Assembly: GCF_029813785.1 (NCBI RefSeq)
Contig: NZ_JARVKY010000001.1
Location: forward strand, 186,001 to 250,000
Reading direction: 5' to 3'
Length of the DNA stretch: 64,000 nt
Source of the DNA: Streptomyces sp. DH41
GTDB lineage: Bacteria; Actinomycetota; Actinomycetes; Streptomycetales; Streptomycetaceae
A program made the translations under genes and the position numbers. This document shows, piece after piece, positions 8,389-17,821 of this stretch (the stretch's first letter is position 1; each line of letters opens with the position of its first letter). A model generated the notes under the pieces. That model was not told the origin of the DNA. It did not search any database and was given only the letters and a program-made list of their open reading frames with translations.

Positions 8389-9204
8389 ATGCGCCAGTAC
8401 TCCGCCGACCTGACCCCTCCGTGGAAGAAGCCGCAGCCGGTTCCGGAGGTCCCGGCCGATCCCGGCCTGGTGGTCGAGGAGCCCGGCACCGGTTTCTGCG
8501 GCGCGGTGATCGGCTGCGAGGCGGGCACGGTGACCCTGGAGGACCGCTTCGGCAAGCACCGGGTGTTCCCGATGGAGCCGCGCGGCTTCCTGCTGGAGGG
8601 GCGGGTGGTGACGCTGGTCCGACCCTCCTCCTCCGGTCCGGCACGACCCTCCCGTACGGCGTCCGGGTCGGTCGCCGTCCCCGGCGCACGCGCGCGGGTC
8701 GCGCGCGCCGGGCGCATCTACGTCGAGGGGCGGCACGACGCCGAGCTGGTCGAGAAGGTGTGGGGCGACGACCTGCGCATCGAGGGTGTCGTCGTGGAGT
8801 ACCTGGGGGGTGTCGACGACCTGCCGTCGATCGTGGACGACTTCGCGCCGGGTCCGGACGCGCGGCTCGGGGTCCTGGTGGACCACCTGGTGCCGGGTTC
8901 GAAGGAGTGGCGGATCGCGGAGGCGGTGACGAGCGAGCACGCGCTGGTCGTGGGGCACCCGTACATCGACATCTGGGAGGCGGTGAAGCCATCGTCCCTG
9001 GGGGTTCCCGGCTGGCCGCGGGTGCCGCGCGGCCAGGACTGGAAGACCGGGGTGTGCCGGGCGCTGGGGTGGCCGTCGGAGAACACGGGCGCGGTGTGGC
9101 AGGCGATCCTGGCGCGGGTGGGGTCTTACAAGGACCTGGAGCCGCAGCTGCTGGGGCGGGTGGAGGAGCTGATCGATTTCGTCACGGGCGGTGATGGGGC
9201 TTGA
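8389..9204 (+). CDS. DUF3097-family protein
   Basis: 271 residues beginning MRQYSADLTPPWKKPQPVPEV. The central part (ARAGRIYVEGRHDAELVEKVWGDDLR, quoted in two motif blocks IYVEGRHDAEL and KVWGDDLR) resembles a TOPRIM-like nucleotidyl-binding fold with a conserved Glu and a later GVLVDHLVPGSKEW Asp; this matches what I remember of actinobacterial DUF3097. Function unknown. Start ATG with TATCGT ending 7 nt upstream and no Shine-Dalgarno, so probably leaderless. Its 3' end overlaps the convergent Uma2 gene by 23 bp. Confidence 0.75.
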   Translation: MRQYSADLTPPWKKPQPVPEVPADPGLVVEEPGTGFCGAVIGCEAGTVTLEDRFGKHRVFPMEPRGFLLEGRVVTLVRPSSSGPARPSRTASGSVAVPGARARVARAGRIYVEGRHDAELVEKVWGDDLRIEGVVVEYLGGVDDLPSIVDDFAPGPDARLGVLVDHLVPGSKEWRIAEAVTSEHALVVGHPYIDIWEAVKPSSLGVPGWPRVPRGQDWKTGVCRALGWPSENTGAVWQAILARVGSYKDLEPQLLGRVEELIDFVTGGDGA

Positions 9205-9760
9205 CGCCCTTGTAGGTGCCGAACGTGGTGGTGTCCAGTTCGACGCCCAACTGTTCCAGCGGCAGTGACGCCCCGAACTGAGTGACCCGCTGCACCTGAT
9301 AGTCGGCCTGCTCGCCCCGTCCGGCCGGCTCCGAGTACAGAACGCACTGGGCCATGATCGGGTCGATGATCAGGTAAGCGGGCACTTCACCGGCGGCGTA
9401 GATCAGGCGTTTGACGCCATAGTCCCGGTCCACGCTGGTCTTCGAGACCACTTCCACGACCAACGTGATCACCTGGGACGGCAGAAGACGCCCTGAGTCC
9501 GGGCCAACACCCACCTCCATGACGACCAAGTCGGGGACAGGCTCGCTGGCCTCATCGACAACATCGACGTCCTGAGTCTGGAGCCGCTCCCATCGCCGGT
9601 GCGGAATCTGGTCCATCAGAGAAGTGACGATCCGGTTGTGCACCAGATCAGGGCTGGCCATCATCACGATTTCCCCCCGGAGTAGCTCCACCTTGAGCCC
9701 CTCGGGTGGTTCGAACCCCGCGAAGAACTCCGCGACTCCACGTTCGTCCACAGCTGTCAT
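9182..9760 (-). CDS. Uma2-family (DUF820) restriction-endonuclease-like protein
   Basis: 192 residues from MTAVDERGVAEFF. It shows the PD-(D/E)xK pattern of Uma2 proteins: ELLRGEIVM, VPDLVVMEV and LVVEVVSKTS (catalytic Asp, Glu and Lys), plus DRDYGVKRLIYAAGEVPAYLI. These small proteins are abundant in Streptomyces and their biological role is unresolved. It is convergent with and overlaps the DUF3097 gene by 23 bp, and its G+C looks lower than its neighbours, which suggests a later insertion. An in-frame ATG at 9778 is an alternative start. Confidence 0.85.
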   Translation of the reverse strand: MTAVDERGVAEFFAGFEPPEGLKVELLRGEIVMMASPDLVHNRIVTSLMDQIPHRRWERLQTQDVDVVDEASEPVPDLVVMEVGVGPDSGRLLPSQVITLVVEVVSKTSVDRDYGVKRLIYAAGEVPAYLIIDPIMAQCVLYSEPAGRGEQADYQVQRVTQFGASLPLEQLGVELDTTTFGTYKGVKPHHRP

Positions 9761-9860
9761 CTCCGTGGCCCTCCACATCCGCCGCGTACTGTCGGCGGCA
9801 GCCTACGAATCAGGTTAGGGGCCGAACCTCCGATCCGCACCGATCCACTCACCCGAGTGA

Positions 9861-11093
9861 TCAGTCCACCAGGTCCCGCACCACCGCGTCCGCCAGCAAC
9901 CGCCCGCGCAGCGTCAGCACCGCGCGCCCGGCCTCGTAGGGCCCTTCCTGCAGCAGCCCCTCGCGCAGCGCCCGGCGCGACGCCGTGAGCCCCGCCTCCC
10001 TCAGCAGCGACAGCGGGACGCCTTCCCTCAGGCGCAGCTCCAGCAGGATGCGCTCGACGCGCCGGTCCTCGTCCGTGAGGATCTCGCGTCCGGCGCCCGG
10101 TGACTTCCCGGCCGCCAGCGCTCCCGCGTACGCCCCCGGATGCTTCACGTTCCACCAGCGCACCCCGCCCACGTGGCTGTGCGCGCCCGGTCCCGCGCCC
10201 CACCAGTCGGCGCCGCGCCAGTACAGCTCGTTGTGCAGGCAGCGACCCGCGTCGGAGGTGGCCCAGTTCGACACCTCGTACCAGTCGAAGCCCGCCGCCG
10301 ACAGCGTCTCCTCGGTGATCAGGTACCGGTCGGCGTGGACGTCGTCGTCGGTCATGGGGACCTCGCCGCGCCGGATGCGGCGGGCCAGCTGGGTGCCCTC
10401 CTCGACGATCAGCGCGTACGCGGAGACATGGTCGGGGCCGGCGCCGAGGGCCGCGTCGAGGGAGGCGCGCCAGTCGTCGTCGCTCTCGCCGGGGGTGCCG
10501 TAGATCAGGTCGAGGTTGACGTGGTCGAAGCCGGCCGCGCGGGCCTCGGCGACGCAGGCCTCGGGGCGGCCCGGGGTGTGGTTGCGGTCGAGCACCTTCA
10601 GGACGTGCTGCTTCGCGCTCTGCATACCGAAGGAGATCCGGTTGAAGCCGCCCTCGCGGAGGGTGGCGAGGTAGGCCGGGTCGACGGACTCCGGGTTGGC
10701 CTCCGTCGTGATCTCCGCGTCCGCCGCGAGGCCGAACTCGTCGCGGATCGCGTGCAGCATACGCACCAGGTCGCCGGCGGCCAGCAGGGTGGGCGTACCG
10801 CCGCCGACGAAGACCGTGCGGACCTCGCGGGGGTCGTCGCCGAGCACCTTGCGGGCCAGGCGGACCTCGTCGACGAGCGTCTCGGCGTAGTTGTCCCGGG
10901 AGGCGAGGACGCCACCGGTGCCGCGCAGCTCGGTCGCGGTGTACGTGTTGAAGTCGCAGTAGCCGCAGCGGGTCGCGCAGTACGGCACGTGCAGGTAGAA
11001 GCCGAGGGGGCGGTCGGCGGCGCCGGCGAGCGCGGACGCCGGGAGGGCGCCGTCGGCGGGGACGGGTTCGCCGTCGAGGAGTGCGGAGGGCAT
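9861..11093 (-). CDS. hemW: Radical SAM heme chaperone HemW (formerly oxygen-independent coproporphyrinogen oxidase-like)
   Basis: About 410 residues. The radical-SAM cluster motif is CATRCGYCDF (CxxxCxxC with an extra Cys-adjacent Tyr) near residues 39-48, followed by VFVGGGTPTLL and RISFGMQS, typical of the HemN/HemW branch. HemW-type proteins bind heme and deliver it to client proteins rather than oxidising coproporphyrinogen; the absence of HemN's long N-terminal region fits this. Two in-frame ATGs three codons apart (11102 and 11093) are possible starts. Confidence 0.88.
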   Translation of the reverse strand: MPSALLDGEPVPADGALPASALAGAADRPLGFYLHVPYCATRCGYCDFNTYTATELRGTGGVLASRDNYAETLVDEVRLARKVLGDDPREVRTVFVGGGTPTLLAAGDLVRMLHAIRDEFGLAADAEITTEANPESVDPAYLATLREGGFNRISFGMQSAKQHVLKVLDRNHTPGRPEACVAEARAAGFDHVNLDLIYGTPGESDDDWRASLDAALGAGPDHVSAYALIVEEGTQLARRIRRGEVPMTDDDVHADRYLITEETLSAAGFDWYEVSNWATSDAGRCLHNELYWRGADWWGAGPGAHSHVGGVRWWNVKHPGAYAGALAAGKSPGAGREILTDEDRRVERILLELRLREGVPLSLLREAGLTASRRALREGLLQEGPYEAGRAVLTLRGRLLADAVVRDLVD

Positions 11094-11120
11094 GCGTTCC
11101 ATTGTCCCGTACGGCCGTGG

Positions 11121-13409
11121 TTACTCGGCCTGGAGCACCAGCAGGGCCAGATCGTCCTCCGGGGGCCGGGGCCCGAACTCGTGCACCAGCCGCCTGATCC
11201 GTTCGGCGACCAGCCCGGCGTCCAGCCCCGCGCATCCGGCGAGCGCGGCGGCGAGGCCGTCCCCGTCGTCGAGCTGCCGGGAGCCGCTGCGCCGCTCGGT
11301 GACCCCGTCCGTGACGCAGAGCAGGGTGTCGCCGGACCGCAGCTCGAAGGTCTCGCTGGTGTACGTCGCGTCCTCGACGACCCCGAGCAGGGTCTGCGGC
11401 CGCGCCACCGCGCGCACCGTGCCGTCGGGGCCCAGGAGCAGCGGCAGCGGGTGCCCGGCGGAGGCGAGGGTGCAGCGGACACCGCCGTCGAACGGGACCA
11501 GTTCGCCGTAGAGCATGGACAGGAAGCGGGTCTGCGGTCCGTCGCCCGGGGCAACCGGAGGTCCGACGGCGACCAGGGCGCGGGCGGCGGCGTCCGCGGC
11601 CTCGGTGGCGTCGTCGAGGAGGAGCTGGTTGAGTCGGTCGAGGACATCGGGGACCTCGTACTCCTCGCGGGCCAGCAGCCGCAGCCAGGGCCGGGCGAGG
11701 CCGATGACGACGGCGGCCTCCGGGCCCTTGCCCTGGACGTCGCCGACGGCGAAGCACCAGCGGCCCTCGCCGGCCGGGAAGAGGTCGTAGAAGTCGCCGC
11801 TGGGGCCGCCCTTGTCGCACGGTTCGTAGACGAGGGCGCTGCGTACGCCGGGGATCTCGGCGACGGCGCCCGGCAGCAGGCCGCGCTGGAGGACGGCGCT
11901 GATGGTGGCCTGCCGGGCGTACTGGCGGGCGGCGCCGATGGCGAGCGCCACCCGGCGGCTGAGGTCCTCGACGAGGCCGGTGATCTCGTCGGGGAAGCCG
12001 GCGGGTCCGGCCCGCCCGATGACCAGGGTGCCCAGCGGCCGGCCGCCGGCGACCAGGCGGTAGGCGAGCGCGGTGCCCCGCGCGGCGTCCGGGCCGAGCA
12101 CCTCGGCGGGCCAGGGGTGGGCAACGGGGCCGGAACGCCACGGGTCGCGCGGGCGGGGCGGGTCCTTCTCAAGGGCCCGGCGCAGTTCCTCGAAGTGGCT
12201 CTCGCCGGCGTGCCAGACGCGGGCCAGGCGGGTCCCCACGGACGCGCCCGGGTCGTCGCTCCAGGCCGCCCGGCCCAGGGACTCGTCCTCCAGCCACACG
12301 CCGCACCAGTCGGCGAGCCGCGGCACGATCAGCTGGCCGGTGAGGGAGGCGACCAGGTCCTCGTCGAGCTGCCCGGCCAGGAGGTCGGAGGCCTCGGCGA
12401 GGAAGGACAGGGCGCCACGGCCCAGCCACTCCCGGTCGCGCACGCCGCGCCCCCGGCCGGTCCCGGGGGTGCCGTCCCGCCAGTCCGGCCAGTCCGGCCA
12501 GTCCGGAGGGTCCGAGCGGTCGGGGCCGTTCCCGCGGTCGGGGGCTTCTCGGCGGTCGGGGGCTTCTCGGCGGTCGGGGGACGGGTCGTGGCTGAGTGCC
12601 TCGTCGCGGCGGAGAGCCTCGTCGCGGCGGAGAGCCTCGTCGTGGCGGAAGGTTCCGTCGTCGCGGAAGGCTTCCTCGTACCCGGGCTCAGGCTCTCCCC
12701 CCACGCGGCCAGGGCCTGCCCCGCGCCCGGGACCCGTCGGAGCGCCCTCGGGGCGTCCCAGGCCGCCGGGAACCCCCAGGTCCGGATCGCCGTGGGCCTC
12801 GGGCCCGCACCACCCTCCGGGCCCCTCCCCCGGTGGGTCCACGGCCGGAGACTCGGTGCGCCGCGGGCCTCGGCCCCCGGCGTACGCCTCGATCTGCTCG
12901 GCGACCTCGGCGCCCGCGGCCGGCAGCCGCGCCCACACCGTCTTGGCGCCCGGGCGGTATGTGATGCCCCAGGCCTCCGAAAGCGCGGCGACGAGCCGCA
13001 GGCCGCGTCCGTACTCCGGGAGCTCGTGCGGTGTCTCGTCGTCGCCGCCCCTCGGTGCGCGGGAGGGGTGGTGGTCCGTGGCCTCGACGACGAGGGTGCC
13101 CGTCTCCTCCAGCCGGCAGACCACCTCGACGTCGGTGCCCGCGTGCACGACGGCGTTGGTGACCAGCTCGCTGACGACCACCAGCGCGTCGGCGGCGAGA
13201 TGCCCGGTCAGCCGTTCCGTACCGGGCAGACCGAGCGCGGCCCAGTCGGCGAGCGCGGCCCGCACCATCTCGCGGGCCGCGCCCGGCGCCAGAGAGCTTC
13301 CGAGCAGGGTCACGTGCGCCCGCGCGCACTCCTGGGCGGATGCGTCAGCGGCGTGCGCGAGCACGCCGGCGCGGGAGACGGTCTCCCGTTGCGTCGGAAT
13401 GACCCCCAT
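11121..13409 (-). CDS. SpoIIE-type PP2C phosphatase with HATPase and GAF-like domains
   Basis: 762 residues. N-terminus (about 25-165): a GHKL ATPase of the anti-sigma-factor kinase type (SELVTNAVVHAG N-box, YGRGLRLVAAL G-box). Residues about 170-345 are a low-complexity linker with tandem repeats (DEALRR three times, PDRREA twice, PDW three times). Residues about 350-530 look like a GAF sensor. Residues about 540-762 are a SpoIIE phosphatase (PSGDFYDLF, AVGDVQGKGPEAA, PPEDDLALLVL metal-binding Asp residues). Such proteins act in partner-switching control of sigma factors through anti-anti-sigma proteins. It is 27 bp upstream of hemW. Partners are not encoded nearby. Confidence 0.85.
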   Translation of the reverse strand: MGVIPTQRETVSRAGVLAHAADASAQECARAHVTLLGSSLAPGAAREMVRAALADWAALGLPGTERLTGHLAADALVVVSELVTNAVVHAGTDVEVVCRLEETGTLVVEATDHHPSRAPRGGDDETPHELPEYGRGLRLVAALSEAWGITYRPGAKTVWARLPAAGAEVAEQIEAYAGGRGPRRTESPAVDPPGEGPGGWCGPEAHGDPDLGVPGGLGRPEGAPTGPGRGAGPGRVGGEPEPGYEEAFRDDGTFRHDEALRRDEALRRDEALSHDPSPDRREAPDRREAPDRGNGPDRSDPPDWPDWPDWRDGTPGTGRGRGVRDREWLGRGALSFLAEASDLLAGQLDEDLVASLTGQLIVPRLADWCGVWLEDESLGRAAWSDDPGASVGTRLARVWHAGESHFEELRRALEKDPPRPRDPWRSGPVAHPWPAEVLGPDAARGTALAYRLVAGGRPLGTLVIGRAGPAGFPDEITGLVEDLSRRVALAIGAARQYARQATISAVLQRGLLPGAVAEIPGVRSALVYEPCDKGGPSGDFYDLFPAGEGRWCFAVGDVQGKGPEAAVVIGLARPWLRLLAREEYEVPDVLDRLNQLLLDDATEAADAAARALVAVGPPVAPGDGPQTRFLSMLYGELVPFDGGVRCTLASAGHPLPLLLGPDGTVRAVARPQTLLGVVEDATYTSETFELRSGDTLLCVTDGVTERRSGSRQLDDGDGLAAALAGCAGLDAGLVAERIRRLVHEFGPRPPEDDLALLVLQAE
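12478..12680. repeat. Three short tandem repeats in the phosphatase linker
   Basis: Within the coding region lie adjacent in-frame arrays: 9-bp units at about 12481-12507 (PDW repeats), about 21-bp units at 12534-12580 (DRREAP repeats) and about 18-bp units at 12598-12655 (DEALRR repeats). All units are multiples of 3, so copy-number change would alter linker length without frameshift. Confidence 0.75.
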
Positions 13410-13579
13410 GGACGGCTCCCCGGGCAGTTCGTGCGAATACTTCGCAGTCGATGCCGACAGAGTGACAGACCGACCCCGCCCATAAGCGCGGAGTTACCGA
13501 AGTGGGCCGCCACGAGTGAGAACCGTGCTAGGCGAACGTTCGAAGACGGCCGCAAGACGGACACTTCCGGGCATCGGCC

Positions 13580-13601
13580 GGGCGGACAACGACGTCCGCC
13601 C
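13580..13601 (-). terminator. Candidate terminator after the acyl-CoA ligase gene
   Basis: An 8-bp perfect stem GGGCGGAC/GTCCGCCC with a 6-nt loop, 38 bp beyond the stop codon of the minus-strand ligase gene. There is no T tract, as is common in Streptomyces. Confidence 0.45.
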
Positions 13602-13638
13602 CCGTTCCGCGCGTCGCGCGGGCCGTGCCCCGCCCCCG

Positions 13639-15516
13639 CTACGCCTCCCGCGAGCCGTCGTACATCTCCTCGATCAGGTGCTTGTACTCCCGCTCCACGA
13701 CCGGTCGCTTCAGTTTCAGGCTCGGGGTGATCTCCCCGTGCTCGACGTCGAGGTCACGCGGCAGCAGGCGGAACTTCTTGATGGTCTGCCAGCGCTGGAG
13801 GCCCTCGTTGAGCTGCTTGACGTAGCCGTCGACCATCTCGACGGTCGCGGGCGCCGCGACGATCTCCGCGTACGGCCTGCCCTCCAGGCCGTTCTCCTTC
13901 GCCCACGGAGTGAGCGCGATCTCGTCCAGGGCGATGAGCGCGGTGCAGAAGTTCCGGTCGGCGCCGTGCACCAGGATGTTGGAGACGTAGGGGCACACCG
14001 CCTTGAACTGGCCCTCGACCTCGGCGGGCGCGATGTACTTGCCGCCCGACGTCTTTATGAGGTCCTTCTTGCGGTCCGTGATGCGCAGGTAGCCGTCGGG
14101 CGAGAGCTCGCCGATGTCGCCGGTGTGGAACCAGCCGTCCGACTCCAGGACCTCGGCGGTCTTCTCGGGCAGCTTGTGGTAGCCCTCCATGATGCCGGGG
14201 CCGCGCAGCAGGATCTCGCCGTCGTCGGCGATGCGCACCTCGGTGCCGGGCAGCGGCTTGCCGACCGTGCCGGTGCGGTAGGCCTCGCCGGGGTTGACGA
14301 AGGAGGCGGCGGAGGACTCCGTGAGGCCGTAGCCCTCCAGGATGTGGATGCCGGCGCCGGCGAAGAAGTAGCCGATGTCGGGGGCGAGGGCCGCCGAACC
14401 GGAGACGCAGGCACGCAGGCGGCCGCCGAAGGCCTCGCGGATCTTGGCATAGACGAGCTTGTCGGCGATGCCGTGCTTGGTGGAGAGGCCGAAGGGGGCG
14501 CTGGCGGTGCCGGTGCGCTTGAAGTTGTCCTGGGTGACCTTGGCGTACTCGCGGGCGACGCCGGCGGCCCACTGGAAGATCTTGTACTTGGCTCCGCCGC
14601 CCGCCCGGGCCTTGGCGGCGACGCCGTTGTAGACCTTCTCGAAGATGCGCGGCACGGCCGCCATGTAGGTCGGCCGGACGACCGGCAGGTTGTCGATGAT
14701 CTTGTCGACCCGGCCGTCGACGGCGGTGACGTGACCGACCTCGATCTGGCCGGAGGTCAGCACCTTGCCGAAGACGTGCGCGAGCGGCAGCCACAGGTAC
14801 TGCACGTCGTCGCCGGTGACCAGGCCGGTCGCGGCGATCGCCTTGGCCATGTACGACCAGCAGTCGTGCGGGAGACGGACGCCCTTGGGCCGGCCGGTGG
14901 TGCCGGAGGTGTAGATGAGGGTGGCGAGCTGGTCCTTGGTGAGCGCGCCGACGCGCTCCTTGATCAGCTCCGGCTCCTTCTCCAGGCGGGCCGCGCCGAG
15001 GGCCTCCAGCGCGCCGAGCGTGAGGACCCAGTCCTCGGTGGTGTCGGCGCCGGTCGCGTCGATCACCACGACGTGGGTGAGGTCGGGCAGCTCCGCCTTC
15101 TTCTCCCTGGCCTTGGCCAGCTGTGCGGCGTCCTCCGCGATCAGCACCCGGCTCTCGGAGTCGGAGAGGATGTACGCGGACTCCTCGGTGTTGGTCTGCG
15201 GGTAGACGGTGGTCGTCGCCGCGCCCGCGCACATGATGCCGAGGTCGGCGAGGATCCACTCCAGCCGCGTGGACGAGGCCAGTGCCACGCGCTGCTGCGG
15301 CCGGATGCCCAGCTCGATCAGGCCGGCCGCGATCGCGTGGACCCGCTCGGACGCCTGCGCCCAGGTCAGCGACTTCCAGTCGTCCGGGCCCTCGCCCGAG
15401 GCCGACGGCACCGGGTAGCGGTAGGCCTCGGCGTCCGGCGTGGCCGTCACCCGTTCCAGGAAGAGTCCCGCCACGGAGGGCGGACGGTTCTCGATCAGTG
15501 TCTGTGTGTCGCTCAC
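13639..15516 (-). CDS. Long-chain fatty acid-CoA ligase
   Basis: 625 residues, the length of actinobacterial FadD15-like enzymes. It shows the AMP-forming signature YTSGTTGRPKG (about residues 198-208), the GYGLTESS motif, DGWFHTGDIGELSPDGYLRITDRKKDLI near residue 470 and a C-terminal GEITPSLKLKR with the adenylation Lys. It activates long-chain fatty acids for degradation or lipid synthesis, probably membrane-associated through exposed surfaces rather than membrane helices. Upstream are direct repeats and a palindrome that may be an operator (15670-15694). Confidence 0.9.
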   Translation of the reverse strand: MSDTQTLIENRPPSVAGLFLERVTATPDAEAYRYPVPSASGEGPDDWKSLTWAQASERVHAIAAGLIELGIRPQQRVALASSTRLEWILADLGIMCAGAATTTVYPQTNTEESAYILSDSESRVLIAEDAAQLAKAREKKAELPDLTHVVVIDATGADTTEDWVLTLGALEALGAARLEKEPELIKERVGALTKDQLATLIYTSGTTGRPKGVRLPHDCWSYMAKAIAATGLVTGDDVQYLWLPLAHVFGKVLTSGQIEVGHVTAVDGRVDKIIDNLPVVRPTYMAAVPRIFEKVYNGVAAKARAGGGAKYKIFQWAAGVAREYAKVTQDNFKRTGTASAPFGLSTKHGIADKLVYAKIREAFGGRLRACVSGSAALAPDIGYFFAGAGIHILEGYGLTESSAASFVNPGEAYRTGTVGKPLPGTEVRIADDGEILLRGPGIMEGYHKLPEKTAEVLESDGWFHTGDIGELSPDGYLRITDRKKDLIKTSGGKYIAPAEVEGQFKAVCPYVSNILVHGADRNFCTALIALDEIALTPWAKENGLEGRPYAEIVAAPATVEMVDGYVKQLNEGLQRWQTIKKFRLLPRDLDVEHGEITPSLKLKRPVVEREYKHLIEEMYDGSREA

Positions 15517-15560
15517 GACATCCTCCGTGGGCCCGCGACGGTGCGGCCTGCTCGATGCGG

Positions 15561-15652
15561 CCGGATCAGGTGCGGCTGGTTCAAGTGTGACCGGTTCGCA
15601 AGTGACCGGTTCAGGTGCGGCTGGGGTCAGGTGTGGCTGGATCGCTCTCGGG
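15561..15652. repeat. Degenerate direct repeats upstream of the acyl-CoA ligase
   Basis: Repeated CAGGTGCGGCTGG (two copies plus a variant GTGTGGCTGG) and GTGACCGGTTC (two copies) make a mosaic of about 45-bp units in the leader region of the ligase gene. No coding potential is apparent. Confidence 0.6.
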
Positions 15653-15669
15653 CGGTTGTTCAGGCGTTG

Positions 15670-15694
15670 TTTAACTCGCGAGTAACTAGCGAGC
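15670..15694. promoter_or_regulatory. Palindrome upstream of acyl-CoA ligase, candidate operator
   Basis: The core ACTCGCGAGT (15674-15683) is a perfect 10-bp palindrome inside a wider pattern in which GCGAGTAAC is followed by TAGCGAG. It lies about 160 bp upstream of the ligase start in an AT-richer patch. TetR-type regulators of fatty-acid genes bind sites of this style, but no such regulator is encoded here; the assignment is inference. Confidence 0.35.
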
Positions 15695-15777
15695 AGGCAT
15701 CAGAGTAAAGGGCGACCGGCCTGTGCGTAAGTCTCCGCGCCCTGCCACTTCGTACGGAGGCCCACCCGTGACATGGG

Positions 15778-15813
15778 AAGGGGCCCGCCGCGCTTTCGCA
15801 CGGCGGGCCCCTT
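15778..15813 (-). terminator. Terminator of lepA
   Basis: A 13-bp perfect stem (AAGGGGCCCGCCG with CGGCGGGCCCCTT) around a 10-nt loop, 50 bp past the lepA stop on the minus strand. Confidence 0.8.
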
Positions 15814-15862
15814 CGTGTCCGTTTCGCCGGGTGGGCGAAAGGCGCCGCGAGGACGGTCGCGG

Positions 15863-17731
15863 CTACTTCTTGGCCTTGCCCGACCCCGCGTTGTCATCAC
15901 TGGACAGGACCGCGATGAAGGCCTCCTGCGGAACCTCCACGGAACCCACCATCTTCATCCGCTTCTTGCCTTCCTTCTGCTTCTCCAGCAGCTTCCGCTT
16001 ACGGGAGATGTCACCGCCGTAGCACTTGGCGAGGACGTCCTTGCGGATGGCGCGGATGGTCTCGCGGGCGATCACCCGGGAGCCGATGGCGGCCTGGATG
16101 GGCACCTCGAAGGCCTGGCGCGGGATCAGCTCGCGCAGCTTGGCGACGAGCCGCACGCCGTACGCGTACGCCGCGTCCTTGTGCGTGATCGCCGAGAAGG
16201 CGTCCACCTTGTCGCCGTGCAGCAGGATGTCGACCTTGACCAGGCTGGAGGTCTGCTCGCCGGTGGGCTCGTAGTCCAGCGACGCGTAACCGCGCGTCTT
16301 CGACTTCAACTGGTCGAAGAAGTCGAAGACGATCTCCGCGAGCGGGAGGGTGTAGCGGATCTCCACCCGGTCCTCGGAGAGGTAGTCCATGCCGAGCAGG
16401 GTGCCGCGCCGGGTCTGGCACAGCTCCATGATCGCGCCGATGAACTCGGTCGGCGCCAGGATGGTGGCGCGCACGACCGGCTCGTACACCGCGTCGATCT
16501 TGCCCTCGGGGAACTCGCTCGGGTTGGTGACGGTGTGCTCGACGCCGTCCTCCATGATCACGCGGTAGACCACGTTGGGCGCGGTGGCGATCAGGTCGAG
16601 GCCGAACTCGCGCTCCAGCCGCTCGCGGATCACGTCGAGGTGCAGCAGGCCCAGGAAACCGACGCGGAAGCCGAAGCCGAGGGCCGCGGAGGTCTCCGGC
16701 TCGTAGACCAGGGCGGCGTCGTTGAGCAGGAGCTTGTCCAGCGCGTCGCGCAGCAGGGGGTAGTCCGAGCCGTCCAGCGGATACAGACCGGAGAAGACCA
16801 TGGGCCTGGGGTCCTTGTAGCCGCCGAGCGCCTCCTCGGCACCCTTGTGCATGCTGGTGACGGTGTCACCGACCTTGGACTGGCGGACGTCCTTCACACC
16901 GGTGATCAGATAGCCCACCTCGCCGACGCCGAGGCCGTCGGCGGAGAGCATCTCCGGCGAGTTGGTGCCGATCTCCAGCAGCTCGTGCGTGGCGCCGGTG
17001 GACATCATCCGGATCCGCTCGCGCCTGTTGAGCTGGCCGTCGATGACACGGACGTACGTCACGACACCCCGGTAGGAGTCGTAGACGGAGTCGAAGATCA
17101 TCGCGCGGGCGGGGGCGTCCTTGACGCCGACCGGCGCCGGGACCTCGGCGACGACCTTGTCCAGCAGCGCCTCGACCCCGAGGCCGGTCTTGGCGGAGAC
17201 CTTGAGCACGTCGGCGGGGTCGCAGCCGATCAGGTTGGCGAGTTCCTCGGCGAACTTCTCGGGCTGCGCGGCCGGCAGGTCGATCTTGTTCAGCACGGGG
17301 ATGATCGTGAGGTCGTTCTCCATCGCCAGGTAGAGGTTGGCGAGGGTCTGGGCCTCGATGCCCTGGGCGGCGTCGACGAGGAGGATGGTGCCCTCGCACG
17401 CGGCCAGCGACCGCGAGACCTCGTAGGTGAAGTCGACGTGCCCCGGCGTGTCGATCATGTTGAGGATGTGCGTACTGCTCTTGTCGTGGGTGGGGGCCCA
17501 CGGCAATCGCACCGCCTGGGACTTGATCGTGATGCCGCGCTCGCGCTCGATGTCCATGCGGTCGAGGTACTGGGCGCGCATCTGCCGCTGCTCCACCACA
17601 CCGGTCAGCTGGAGCATCCGGTCGGCGAGCGTGGACTTGCCGTGGTCGATGTGCGCGATGATGCAGAAGTTGCGGATCAGCGCCGGGTCGGTACGGCTCG
17701 GCTCGGGCACATGGCTGGGGATCGCGGGCAC
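15863..17731 (-). CDS. lepA: Elongation factor 4 (LepA)
   Basis: 622 residues. The GTPase domain shows [14 protein letters not shown] (P-loop), [20 protein letters not shown] and NKIDLPAA (NKxD); the C-terminal domain has the LepA-specific GYASLDYEP and [22 protein letters not shown]. LepA binds ribosomes and affects back-translocation and 30S biogenesis. The start is GTG at 17731, preceded by AGGA; in-frame starts further upstream pass through a repeat-rich leader and are not credible. It diverges from rpsT, a widespread bacterial arrangement. Confidence 0.96.
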   Translation of the reverse strand: MPAIPSHVPEPSRTDPALIRNFCIIAHIDHGKSTLADRMLQLTGVVEQRQMRAQYLDRMDIERERGITIKSQAVRLPWAPTHDKSSTHILNMIDTPGHVDFTYEVSRSLAACEGTILLVDAAQGIEAQTLANLYLAMENDLTIIPVLNKIDLPAAQPEKFAEELANLIGCDPADVLKVSAKTGLGVEALLDKVVAEVPAPVGVKDAPARAMIFDSVYDSYRGVVTYVRVIDGQLNRRERIRMMSTGATHELLEIGTNSPEMLSADGLGVGEVGYLITGVKDVRQSKVGDTVTSMHKGAEEALGGYKDPRPMVFSGLYPLDGSDYPLLRDALDKLLLNDAALVYEPETSAALGFGFRVGFLGLLHLDVIRERLEREFGLDLIATAPNVVYRVIMEDGVEHTVTNPSEFPEGKIDAVYEPVVRATILAPTEFIGAIMELCQTRRGTLLGMDYLSEDRVEIRYTLPLAEIVFDFFDQLKSKTRGYASLDYEPTGEQTSSLVKVDILLHGDKVDAFSAITHKDAAYAYGVRLVAKLRELIPRQAFEVPIQAAIGSRVIARETIRAIRKDVLAKCYGGDISRKRKLLEKQKEGKKRMKMVGSVEVPQEAFIAVLSSDDNAGSGKAKK

Positions 17732-17821
17732 GCAGGGTCCTGATTCTTGAGGCGTCCGCAGTGTCTGCGGTCTCGGGTCGGATCGATACGTAGCTTCCAT
17801 CGTCCCACGGGTGGGGAGCTG

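Noticed and set aside
10140..13730. A 1196-codon plus-strand frame opposite hemW and the phosphatase
   Set aside because: High-GC codon bias on the minus strand keeps the antisense frame open; the product has no family resemblance.
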